A stretch of 6,364 nt of DNA from NCBI GenBank assembly GCA_017619985.1, contig JAFZRG010000250.1, forward strand, positions 1 through 6,364, given 5' to 3'. Positions 1-5,570 of this stretch are shown here, in pieces. The notes beneath the pieces were generated by a model that worked only from the letters and a program-made list of their open reading frames with translations, made no database searches and had not been told where the DNA came from. Position 1 is the first letter of the stretch, and every line of letters starts with the position of its first letter. The position numbers and the translations under genes are program-made. The stretch comes from Bacillota bacterium (GTDB lineage Bacteria; Bacillota; Clostridia; Peptostreptococcales; Anaerovoracaceae).

Positions 1-195
1 CGCATCATCCTGACGAGCCAGGCGCACGTGAACGAGATCGCGGAAGCGCTGGAGTACATCCGCCGCGGCGACATCGACGCGGACGAACTCGTGACCCGCG
101 TCGTCACGCTCGACACGCTTGTAGAAGACGGCTTCGAGGAACTGGAACGCAACTCCAAAAATCACATCAAGGTGCTCATCCGCATCGGAGAGTAG
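1..195 (+). CDS. Zinc-type medium-chain alcohol/polyol dehydrogenase, C-terminal fragment
   Basis: An open frame enters from the left edge and runs 64 codons to a TAG at 193-195. The translated tail has the usual end of the medium-chain dehydrogenase (MDR) superfamily: a helix ending in EALEYIRRGDID, then LVTRVVTLD, then a short helix GFEELER, then a last beta strand HIKVLIRI. In sorbitol, threonine and related zinc-dependent dehydrogenases this part closes the catalytic domain after the Rossmann fold. Family members oxidise alcohols or polyols with NAD(P)+ in the cytoplasm. The zinc ligands and the GxGxxG nucleotide motif lie outside the window, so neither substrate nor cofactor can be read. 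The gene is followed after 9 bases by a hairpin terminator and converges on a leftward amidohydrolase gene. The MDR superfamily call is fairly secure; any narrower name would be a guess. Confidence 0.72.
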   Translation, partial: RIILTSQAHVNEIAEALEYIRRGDIDADELVTRVVTLDTLVEDGFEELERNSKNHIKVLIRIGE

Positions 196-204
196 CCTGA
201 AGGC

Positions 205-253
205 AAAAAAACGCCCTGCAGAGAGAGAAAACTCCTCTGCAGGGCTCTTTTAT
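205..253. terminator. Bidirectional intrinsic terminator between convergent genes
   Basis: A perfect 11-bp inverted repeat, GCCCTGCAGAG at 213-223 and CTCTGCAGGGC at 235-245, encloses an 11-base loop. On the plus strand the stem is followed at once by TCTTTTAT (246-253). On the minus strand it is followed by one base and then seven T residues, the complement of the A-run at 205-211. The element therefore has the stem and U-tract of a Rho-independent terminator in both directions. It lies between the stop codons of the rightward dehydrogenase (195) and the leftward amidohydrolase (267), where a shared terminator is expected. Confidence 0.88.
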
Positions 254-266
254 CGTCTTTCGGGAT

Positions 267-1856
267 CTACGCCTCAAAGACCGTTTTTCCGCCCAGGACG
301 GTCTTCAGCACTTTCGTGTCCTTGATGTCTTTGGGGTCGATCGTAAAGATGTCCCTGTCGATCACGAGGAAGTCCGCGAGCTTGCCTTCAGCGATCGTGC
401 CCTTGATATCTTCCTCGAACGAACCGTGGGCAGCGAGCTTCGTATACGTGCAGACGGCGTCGTAGACTGACATCGCGTTTTCAGGACAACTGCCGCCTTC
501 CGGCCAGCCGTTTTTGTCGCAGCGGGTCACGCAGCAGTAGATGCCGAGCCACGGATCTTCGTCCAGGCCCGGAGCGTCGGAACCGGACGTTACGACGACG
601 CCGTCGCGCATCATGCGGCCCCAGGGGTTGGCGTAGGGCATGCGTTCGGGCCCGATGCGGTCTTCGATCCAGGCTGCGTCTGTATCCATGTACAGCGGCT
701 CCACGTCCACGACGACGGGCAGGTCTTTGATCCGCTGCAGCACGTCCTCCGTCGCGACTTCCAGGTGGATCATACGGAATCGGGGATCGGGCCTGGGATC
801 TTCGCGCCAGACGGTCTCGATCGCGTCCGTCAGCATCTTTCCGGCCTTGTCGCCGATGACGTGCGTGCCGGTCTGGATGCCGAGGACGTACGCCTTGCGG
901 AGCTCTTCCGTAAATGCTTCCTGCGTATAATTCACGACGCCGGTGTTGCCCGGGTCGTCGCAGTAGGGTTCGATCATGGCCGCGCTGCGTCCGCCGAGCG
1001 CGCCGTCCAGGAACAGCTTGTAGTAGCCGTAGCGCAGCAGTTCGTCGCCTTCGCCGGCATGCGCTCTGATCTCTTCGAAGTCGTCCGTGCTGAAGTAGAT
1101 GCGCGCGTTCAGGCGGCCCTGTTCCTTCAGCAGTTTATATGCGTCCATGTATTCCGGCAGGTTGACTTTGCTGGCCTGCACGGGATGCGCGCCGGTAAAG
1201 CCTTTCTTATTGAGCTCGCGGATAGCCTTTTCCAGAACGTCCGCCTTCGCCTCGAGCGTCGCGTAGGCATCGGGGATGAACGAGACGACCTTCAGACCGG
1301 AGGCGTCGCTCAGCACGCCGGTCGGTTCGCCGTCCTCGTCGAACAGCGCCGTACCTTCCACCTCGGGCTTGAAGTTCCGGTCGATCCCGGCCGCTTCGAG
1401 CGCCGCCGAGTTCGCCGAGAAGAAGTGCATGCACCAGCGCCCGATCACAACTTTGTGGTTCGGGCACGCTTCGTCCAGCACTTTCCTCGTCGGAAGGCTC
1501 TTATCGTCCGTAAAGCGTTCGTTGTCGAAGCCGAAACCGTAGATCCATTCGCCTTCGGGCACGTTCTCCGCAAATCCGCGCAGCACGTCCTGCAGTTCCT
1601 TCACGGACGTGACCCTGTCCAGCAGCAGGCGTTCCAGATTGCAGGCGTAGGGGAAGAGGTGGATGTGCGTATCGATGAGCCCCGGAATGACGGTCTTGCC
1701 CTGCAGATCGATCACTTCGTCCGCCATGGCGGCTGCCTGTTCCTTGCTGCCGCAGTAAACGAACTTTCCGCCGCGGACGGCAAACGCCTCGCAGCGGCTG
1801 CCGTCGGATTCGATCGTATAGATGTTGCCGTTGATATATGCAGTCGTCTTATCCAT
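267..1856 (-). CDS. YtcJ-like metal-dependent amidohydrolase (Amidohydro_3 family)
   Basis: This 529-residue protein has the usual length and layout of the YtcJ/LAF3 branch of the amidohydrolase superfamily. An N-terminal beta-sandwich strand set (residues 1-58) leads into the metal-binding TIM barrel at VIPGLIDTHIH, with the HxH pair at H64 and H66. Further expected residues are K280 in YKLFLDGALGG (candidate carboxylated bridging lysine), H332 in GTHVIGDKA, H364 in RMIHLE and D427 in GSDAP (catalytic aspartate). The chain returns to the beta-sandwich in GTIAEGKLADFLVIDRD (487-503). No signal peptide or membrane segment is visible, so it should be cytoplasmic. Relatives hydrolyse C-N bonds, for example in N-substituted formamides, but most have no known substrate and none can be assigned here. 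The start at 1856 follows GAGGTGG five bases upstream. It lies 11 bases after the SDR stop, so the two genes are co-transcribed and this one is second. One deviation: the common RIEH motif reads RMIH. Confidence 0.9.
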   Translation of the reverse strand: MDKTTAYINGNIYTIESDGSRCEAFAVRGGKFVYCGSKEQAAAMADEVIDLQGKTVIPGLIDTHIHLFPYACNLERLLLDRVTSVKELQDVLRGFAENVPEGEWIYGFGFDNERFTDDKSLPTRKVLDEACPNHKVVIGRWCMHFFSANSAALEAAGIDRNFKPEVEGTALFDEDGEPTGVLSDASGLKVVSFIPDAYATLEAKADVLEKAIRELNKKGFTGAHPVQASKVNLPEYMDAYKLLKEQGRLNARIYFSTDDFEEIRAHAGEGDELLRYGYYKLFLDGALGGRSAAMIEPYCDDPGNTGVVNYTQEAFTEELRKAYVLGIQTGTHVIGDKAGKMLTDAIETVWREDPRPDPRFRMIHLEVATEDVLQRIKDLPVVVDVEPLYMDTDAAWIEDRIGPERMPYANPWGRMMRDGVVVTSGSDAPGLDEDPWLGIYCCVTRCDKNGWPEGGSCPENAMSVYDAVCTYTKLAAHGSFEEDIKGTIAEGKLADFLVIDRDIFTIDPKDIKDTKVLKTVLGGKTVFEA

Positions 1857-1867
1857 GCGGGCCACCT

Positions 1868-2659
1868 CTACGCGATGCCGCCTCCGTCGACGACGAGTGC
1901 CGCTCCCGTGACCCATCCGGCCAGGTCGGAGCACAGGAAGAGCACACACTTCGCGATGTCTTCGGGCTGTCCGATGCGGGCGAGGGGACGCCCTGCGCCG
2001 CAGGACTTCAGGAATTCCTCGATATCGTCGTCGGACTTGATCTCTCCGGTCTGGCGGCCTTCGGAGATCATCATGGGGGTCACAGTGTCGCCCGGGTTGA
2101 CGGAGTTGACGCGGATGTTGTCCTTGCCGTGGTCGATGGCCATGGCGCGGGTCACGTTGACGATGCCGCCCTTGACCGCGCAGTAAGCCGCAGCCTGATC
2201 TCCGCCCTTGAGGCCCCAGCCGGAACCGGTGTTGACGATGGATCCGCCGCCTATCTTTCTCATCTCGGGGATGACATATTTGCTCATCAGGAACAGTCCT
2301 TTCAGGCCCACGTCGAGTACGAAGTCCCACTCTTTTTCGCTTAAATTTTCTATCGTTTTGCGCACGGTCACGCCCGCGTTGTTGTGCAGGATGTCGATCC
2401 GTCCGAATTCGGAAACGATGGCTTCCACAGTTTCTTTTACGTTCTGCTCGTTCGTGACGTCGCAGCGGAAGAACGAAACGTTTCTTCCCGCTTCGCGGAA
2501 CTTGCGGGCTTCTTCTCCTGCCGGATTCACGTCCACGATGGCGACGTTTGCGCCGTAAGTGGACAGCATGTCTGCCACGGCAAGGCCGATGCCGGAACCC
2601 GCGCCGGTGACGACGGCCGTCTTGCCGCTGAGATCCAGAAAATCTTTTCTTGCGAACAT
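1868..2659 (-). CDS. Short-chain dehydrogenase/reductase, FabG-like SDR
   Basis: This 263-residue classical SDR is a cytoplasmic NAD(P)-dependent oxidoreductase. Visible motifs, in order, are TGAGSGIG (18-25, dinucleotide binding), D43 at the end of the second strand (favours NAD over NADP), CDVT (66-69), NNAG (93-96), and the catalytic S146, Y159 and K163 in NTGSGWG and YCAVK. NPGDTVTP (188-195) and the C-terminal VDGGGIA complete the fold. The Asn of the family's N-S-Y-K tetrad, normally in the sequence VNLKG, is Gly here (G118 in DVGLKG). A FabG-type beta-ketoacyl reductase, a polyol or sugar dehydrogenase and other roles all remain possible. I chose the ATG at 2657-2659 because AAAGGAG lies six bases upstream. 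The in-frame ATGs at 2707 and 2704 would add up to 16 residues that have no ribosome binding site and overlap the predicted -10 box. It is the first gene of a two-gene operon with the amidohydrolase. Confidence 0.92.
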   Translation of the reverse strand: MFARKDFLDLSGKTAVVTGAGSGIGLAVADMLSTYGANVAIVDVNPAGEEARKFREAGRNVSFFRCDVTNEQNVKETVEAIVSEFGRIDILHNNAGVTVRKTIENLSEKEWDFVLDVGLKGLFLMSKYVIPEMRKIGGGSIVNTGSGWGLKGGDQAAAYCAVKGGIVNVTRAMAIDHGKDNIRVNSVNPGDTVTPMMISEGRQTGEIKSDDDIEEFLKSCGAGRPLARIGQPEDIAKCVLFLCSDLAGWVTGAALVVDGGGIA

Positions 2660-2665
2660 AAGTTG

Positions 2666-2672
2666 CTCCTTT
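2666..2672 (-). promoter_or_regulatory. Ribosome binding site that fixes the SDR start
   Basis: Read on the minus strand this is AAAGGAG, six bases before the ATG at 2659. It is a near-consensus Shine-Dalgarno sequence and decides in favour of the shorter SDR over the version extended to 2707. Confidence 0.85.
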
Positions 2673-2702
2673 CTGCCGGAATGGATGTTGTTCTCTGCTT
2701 TC

Positions 2703-2711
2703 ATCATACCA
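2703..2711 (-). promoter_or_regulatory. Extended -10 promoter for the SDR-amidohydrolase operon
   Basis: The minus strand reads TGGTATGAT: the TGn extension followed by TATGAT, a five-of-six match to the sigma-A -10 box. No good -35 hexamer is present at the normal distance, which is acceptable for extended -10 promoters. Transcription would start near 2696 (an A on the minus strand), giving a leader of about 37 bases before the SDR start. The overlap with the upstream in-frame ATGs is a further reason to reject them. Confidence 0.5.
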
Positions 2712-2763
2712 CGGGAGGGCGGTGGTTTTGTGAGGAAAATGGAGAAGCGGATGAAAAAGGTGA

Positions 2764-2792
2764 TTTACAAATAATGGCAAGCATGATAGGAT
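2764..2792 (+). promoter_or_regulatory. Probable sigma-A-like promoter for comM-dprA
   Basis: TTTACA (2764-2769, five of six to TTGACA) is followed by a 17-base spacer and TAGGAT (2787-2792, four of six to TATAAT). An alternative -10, GATAAT at 2790-2795, is the better hexamer but would need a 20-base spacer. The element lies in an AT-rich stretch that contrasts with the GC-rich genes. It would start transcripts near 2799, about 30 bases before comM. The assignment is by pattern only. Confidence 0.4.
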
Positions 2793-2829
2793 AATGTAAA
2801 AATATGGAAATCAACAGAAGAGGTAGTTT

Positions 2830-4386
2830 ATGTACGCAAGAATCATGACGGCAGGCCTGTACGGGCTGTCCGGGGAGCCGACCTGGGTCGAGACGGACGT
2901 GGAGAACGGCTTGCCCGGTTTTTTCATGGTCGGACTGGCAGACCAGGCGATACGCGAAGCGAAGGAGAGGATACGTTCCGCCATCCTGAACGGAGGGCAC
3001 AAGTTCCCGGACAAGCGCATCACGGTGAACCTGACGCCCGCCAATAAGAGAAAAGAGGGCAGCCATTTCGATCTGCCCATCGCGATCGGGCTGCTGCTGG
3101 CGTCCGAGGCGGTCCTGTGCCGGGGCGACCTGTCCGGCACGGCGTTTCTGGGCGAACTGACCCTGGACGGCAGGGTGCTGGGCTGTGACGGCGTGCTCCC
3201 CATGGTGATCGGCCTGCAGAGAAGCGGCATCCGCAGAGTCGTGCTGCCGCAGGAAAATGCGGCGGAAGCCGGCCTCGTCAAGGGGATGGAGATCATGCCG
3301 GTGGGAACGCTGGGAGAGGCCGCGGAGTTCATCGAAGGCGGGCTTTCGCTGTCGGCTTTCGTGGCGGAAGGATACCGACCTCCGGAGGAAAGCCCCGCAG
3401 GCCTTGATTTTGCGGATATCCGCGGGCAGCAGACCGTCAAACGGGCCGCGCAGGTCGCCGCCGCGGGAGGTCACGGCCTTCTGATGATAGGCCCGCCGGG
3501 GACGGGAAAAAGCATGGTCGGCAAGCGCATCCCGGGGATCCTGCCGCCGCTGACGTACGAAGAACAGCTCGAGGTGACCCAGATCTACAGCGTAGCAGGC
3601 CTGCTGGACCCGCAGAGGCCGTTTCTGACGGAGCGTCCGTTCCGCGCGCCGCATCACAACCTGTCCGCCGCCGCCCTGGCGGGCGGCGGGACGAATCCGA
3701 GACCCGGCGAGATCTCGCTCAGCCACTGCGGCGTGCTGTTTCTGGACGAACTGCCGGAATTCAGCGCCGGGACGCTCGAATGTCTGCGCCAGCCGCTGGA
3801 GGACGGGCAGATCACGATCGCCCGCGCCGGCGGGCGGTGCACATATCCCGCGCGTTTCATGCTGGTCGCGGCGATGAACCCGTGCCGCTGCGGCTATTAC
3901 GGAGATCCGGTGCGGCAATGCACCTGCAATGAGAGCGACCGGAAGAAATATATCGGCAGGGTGTCGGGACCGCTGCTGGACCGCATCGACATGCATGTGG
4001 CGGTGGAACGGATCGCCTATCGTGAGATCCGCGGCGGTCTGCATCCTGCAGCGGAAGAAACTGCGGGACCGCCCGTATCGTCCGCTGTCCTGCGCGAAGG
4101 AGTGATGCGGGCCGTCGCCATGCAGAAAGAGCGGTATGACGGGCGGAAGATCGCGAGCAACGCGAGACTGACGCCGCGCCAGACGGAGGAGTACTGTCCG
4201 CTGGATCGCGTGTGCGCGAAACTCATGGAATCCGCATTCCGGCGCTATCATCTGTCGGCTCGGTCGTACCACCGCATCCTGCGGACGGCCCGGACGGTCG
4301 CGGATCTGGCGGGCAGCGCCGCGATTTGCGAGGAACATCTGTTGGAAGCGCTCAGCTACCGCATGCCCGAGCGCTTTTTCGAATAG
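2830..4386 (+). CDS. comM: ComM/YifB family Mg-chelatase-like AAA+ ATPase
   Basis: The product is 518 residues, normal for ComM (YifB). The N-terminal domain (about 1-170) carries the family signatures GLPGFFMVGLAD (27-38), RITVNLTPANKRKEGSHFDLPIA (63-85) and FLGELTLDG (106-114). The AAA+ core has Walker A GPPGTGKS (221-228), the family block FRAPHHNLSAAALAGGG (271-287), Walker B GVLFLDEL (301-308, D306-E307) and GPLLDRIDMHV (380-390). A paired-cysteine motif NPCRCGYYGD...CTC (350-366; C352, C354, C364, C366) is typical of the family and may bind metal. The C-terminal helical domain ends in LSARSYHRILRTARTVADL. In Vibrio, ComM forms a hexameric helicase that promotes branch migration during natural transformation; its role in organisms not known to be competent is less clear. 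AGAAGAGG lies six bases before the ATG. dprA follows after 12 bases, so they probably share a transcript. No key residue is missing. Confidence 0.96.
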   Translation: MYARIMTAGLYGLSGEPTWVETDVENGLPGFFMVGLADQAIREAKERIRSAILNGGHKFPDKRITVNLTPANKRKEGSHFDLPIAIGLLLASEAVLCRGDLSGTAFLGELTLDGRVLGCDGVLPMVIGLQRSGIRRVVLPQENAAEAGLVKGMEIMPVGTLGEAAEFIEGGLSLSAFVAEGYRPPEESPAGLDFADIRGQQTVKRAAQVAAAGGHGLLMIGPPGTGKSMVGKRIPGILPPLTYEEQLEVTQIYSVAGLLDPQRPFLTERPFRAPHHNLSAAALAGGGTNPRPGEISLSHCGVLFLDELPEFSAGTLECLRQPLEDGQITIARAGGRCTYPARFMLVAAMNPCRCGYYGDPVRQCTCNESDRKKYIGRVSGPLLDRIDMHVAVERIAYREIRGGLHPAAEETAGPPVSSAVLREGVMRAVAMQKERYDGRKIASNARLTPRQTEEYCPLDRVCAKLMESAFRRYHLSARSYHRILRTARTVADLAGSAAICEEHLLEALSYRMPERFFE

Positions 4387-4398
4387 GAAAGGGGAAAA

Positions 4399-5484
4399 AT
4401 GAAAGATCTGATGTATCTGACGTGGCTGAGCATCCTGCCGGGGCTCTCCGCGGACCGCAAACTGGAACTGATGCGCACATTCGGCAGCGCGAGAGGAGTC
4501 TTTGAAGCGCCTGCGGATACGCTTAAGGAGATGTTTGCGAAAAATGGAATTCTGTCAAGTAATGCATCCGCCCTCAAACGTCTTCTCCGCAAGGATGCGG
4601 AAGGTGCGCAGCGCTGCCTGCAGCAGGCGAAAAAGACCGGCGCGGCAGTCATTCCAATGGATAGCGGGGCGTATCCGTCTTCGCTGCAGACGATCAAGGA
4701 TCCTCCGCTCGTGCTGTTCGCTCTGGGTGACGTATCGCTGCTGCAGACGCGCTGCATCGCGGTCGTCGGCACCCGCAGGGCGTCTCCCTACGGCAGATGG
4801 GCGGCAGCGGAGATCGCGAGAAAAGTGAGCCTTGCGGGGGTCACCGTCGTGTCCGGTATGGCAGAGGGCATCGATACGGCGGCGCACGAGGGGTGTCTGC
4901 AGGCGGATGGGAAAACGATCGCCGTCTTCGGAACAGGCGTCGATATCTGCTTCCCGAAATCCAACGCACGTCTTTACGAAGAGATCCGTCAGAAGGGTCT
5001 GCTCCTGTCCGAATACCCGTTCGGCGAGCGGGGATATGCGATGAACTTCCCGGAGCGCAACCGCATCATATCCGGGCTTTCCGAGAGCTGCATCGTGGCG
5101 GAAGGCGCTGTGAAGAGCGGGTCACTCATCACGGCAGGGCTCGCGGCGGAACAGGGCAGAGGCGTGTTCGCGCTGCCAGGCAACGTCAATCAGCCCGGAA
5201 GCGCCGGCACGAACCTGCTCATCTCCGAAGGCGTGCCGCCCATCTATTCTCTGGACCATCTGCTGCACATCCTCGGCCTCGAAGGACTGCCGGCGGAGCA
5301 GCGCACGGATCTCAGCGAACACGAAAAGGCGCTGATGCGCCACATCCTAAACTGCGGCAGCAGTTCGAAACAGTACATCTGCGAGACCTGCAGCATCGGT
5401 GCGCAGGAGGCCTCCATGCTCCTGACGTGCCTGGAACTCAAGGGGCTCGTGCGCCTCGAGGGCAGCCAGGTATTTGTCCTATAA
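4399..5484 (+). CDS. dprA: DNA-processing protein DprA (Smf)
   Basis: This 361-residue protein is full length for DprA. It has an N-terminal helical (SAM/HhH-like) region (1-70), a Rossmann-fold core (about 80-290) and a C-terminal winged helix (about 305-361). Core motifs are VVGTRRASPYG (122-132), VSGMAEGIDTAAHEG (151-165), FGTGVDICFPKSN (177-189), LLSEYPFG (202-209), NFPERNRIISGLS (216-228), KSGSLITA (239-246) and VFALPGN (256-262). DprA binds incoming single-stranded DNA in the cytoplasm and loads RecA on it during transformation. It is also kept in many bacteria not known to be competent. The ATG at 4399 has AAAGGGG four bases upstream, and only 12 bases separate it from comM. The core arginine, glycine and lysine positions expected for the DNA-binding pocket look intact. 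The winged helix carries four cysteines (C319, C328, C331, C344), which I take as incidental. dprA next to topA is a familiar Bacillota arrangement. Confidence 0.97.
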   Translation: MKDLMYLTWLSILPGLSADRKLELMRTFGSARGVFEAPADTLKEMFAKNGILSSNASALKRLLRKDAEGAQRCLQQAKKTGAAVIPMDSGAYPSSLQTIKDPPLVLFALGDVSLLQTRCIAVVGTRRASPYGRWAAAEIARKVSLAGVTVVSGMAEGIDTAAHEGCLQADGKTIAVFGTGVDICFPKSNARLYEEIRQKGLLLSEYPFGERGYAMNFPERNRIISGLSESCIVAEGAVKSGSLITAGLAAEQGRGVFALPGNVNQPGSAGTNLLISEGVPPIYSLDHLLHILGLEGLPAEQRTDLSEHEKALMRHILNCGSSSKQYICETCSIGAQEASMLLTCLELKGLVRLEGSQVFVL

Positions 5485-5506
5485 TGTAGGAAGTTCACAT
5501 TGGGGC

Positions 5507-5534
5507 TTTACATTTTCTACACCATAAATATAAT
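5507..5534 (+). promoter_or_regulatory. Near-consensus sigma-A promoter of topA
   Basis: TTTACA (5507-5512) is separated by 16 bases from a perfect TATAAT (5529-5534). The expected start is near 5541, about 30 bases before the topA ATG. It is the strongest promoter-like match in the window and implies that topA is expressed independently of comM-dprA. The start region is very AT-rich, a property often seen at supercoiling-sensitive promoters. Whether this one responds to supercoiling is inference. Confidence 0.65.
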
Positions 5535-5545
5535 AATATGGTGTA
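5518..5545. repeat. Perfect 9-bp inverted repeat over the topA -10 region
   Basis: TACACCATA (5518-5526) and TATGGTGTA (5537-5545) are exact reverse complements separated by a 10-base AT-only spacer that contains most of the TATAAT box. TTTTATT follows directly (5546-5552). Two readings fit. It may be a protein operator that covers the -10 box and start site of topA. It may instead be an AU-rich hairpin with a U-rich tail that weakly terminates read-through from dprA. The stem has only three G-C pairs per arm and a 10-base loop, so it would be a weak terminator. The outer octamers ACACCATA and TATGGTGT each differ at one position from the half-sites of the published NrdR box. Confidence 0.6.
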
Positions 5546-5570
5546 TTTTATTAAAACCGAAAGGAGCAGT

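Noticed and set aside
765..2186. 473-codon plus-strand open frame antisense to the amidohydrolase and part of the SDR
   Set aside because: It lies wholly opposite two genes with clear family motifs, crosses their boundary, has no ribosome binding site at its ATG and resembles no family. Strong G/C bias at third positions opens such antisense frames by chance.
2689..2703. cre-like (CcpA) site near the SDR start, reading TGAAAGCAGAGAACA on the minus strand
   Set aside because: It is 15 bases instead of 14 and lacks the central CG of the cre consensus, so the likeness is superficial.
2708..2726. Short hairpin ACCAC/GTGGT followed by TTTTG as a possible terminator
   Set aside because: The stem is only 5 bp, with a 9-base loop and a short tail. 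No plus-strand gene ends upstream of it, so there is nothing for it to terminate.
1857..2780. Continuation of the amidohydrolase reading frame upstream through the whole SDR gene, giving an 837-codon open frame on the minus strand
   Set aside because: The upstream part translates to an Arg/Gly/His-rich string with no family features, in a different frame from the well-supported SDR. The amidohydrolase has its own start and ribosome binding site at 1856. The long frame is a by-product of GC-rich codon use.
2704..4338. 544-codon minus-strand open frame antisense to comM
   Set aside because: It is rich in Arg, Gln, His and Pro, has no recognisable motif and mirrors the comM codons. I take it as a shadow of comM.
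5353..5432. Four cysteines in the DprA winged helix (C319, C328, C331, C344) as a possible zinc site
   Set aside because: The spacing matches no zinc ribbon I recognise, and the segment fits the ordinary DprA winged-helix pattern ending in LELKGLVRLEG.
5480..5485. A second perfect TATAAT overlapping the dprA stop codon
   Set aside because: No -35-like hexamer lies 15-19 bases upstream, where the sequence is GC-rich dprA coding DNA. The promoter at 5507-5534 is much better.
4797..5489. 230-codon plus-strand open frame overlapping the dprA C-terminal half in another frame
   Set aside because: The Arg/Gly-rich translation has no domain, while dprA itself is intact through this stretch with all motifs.
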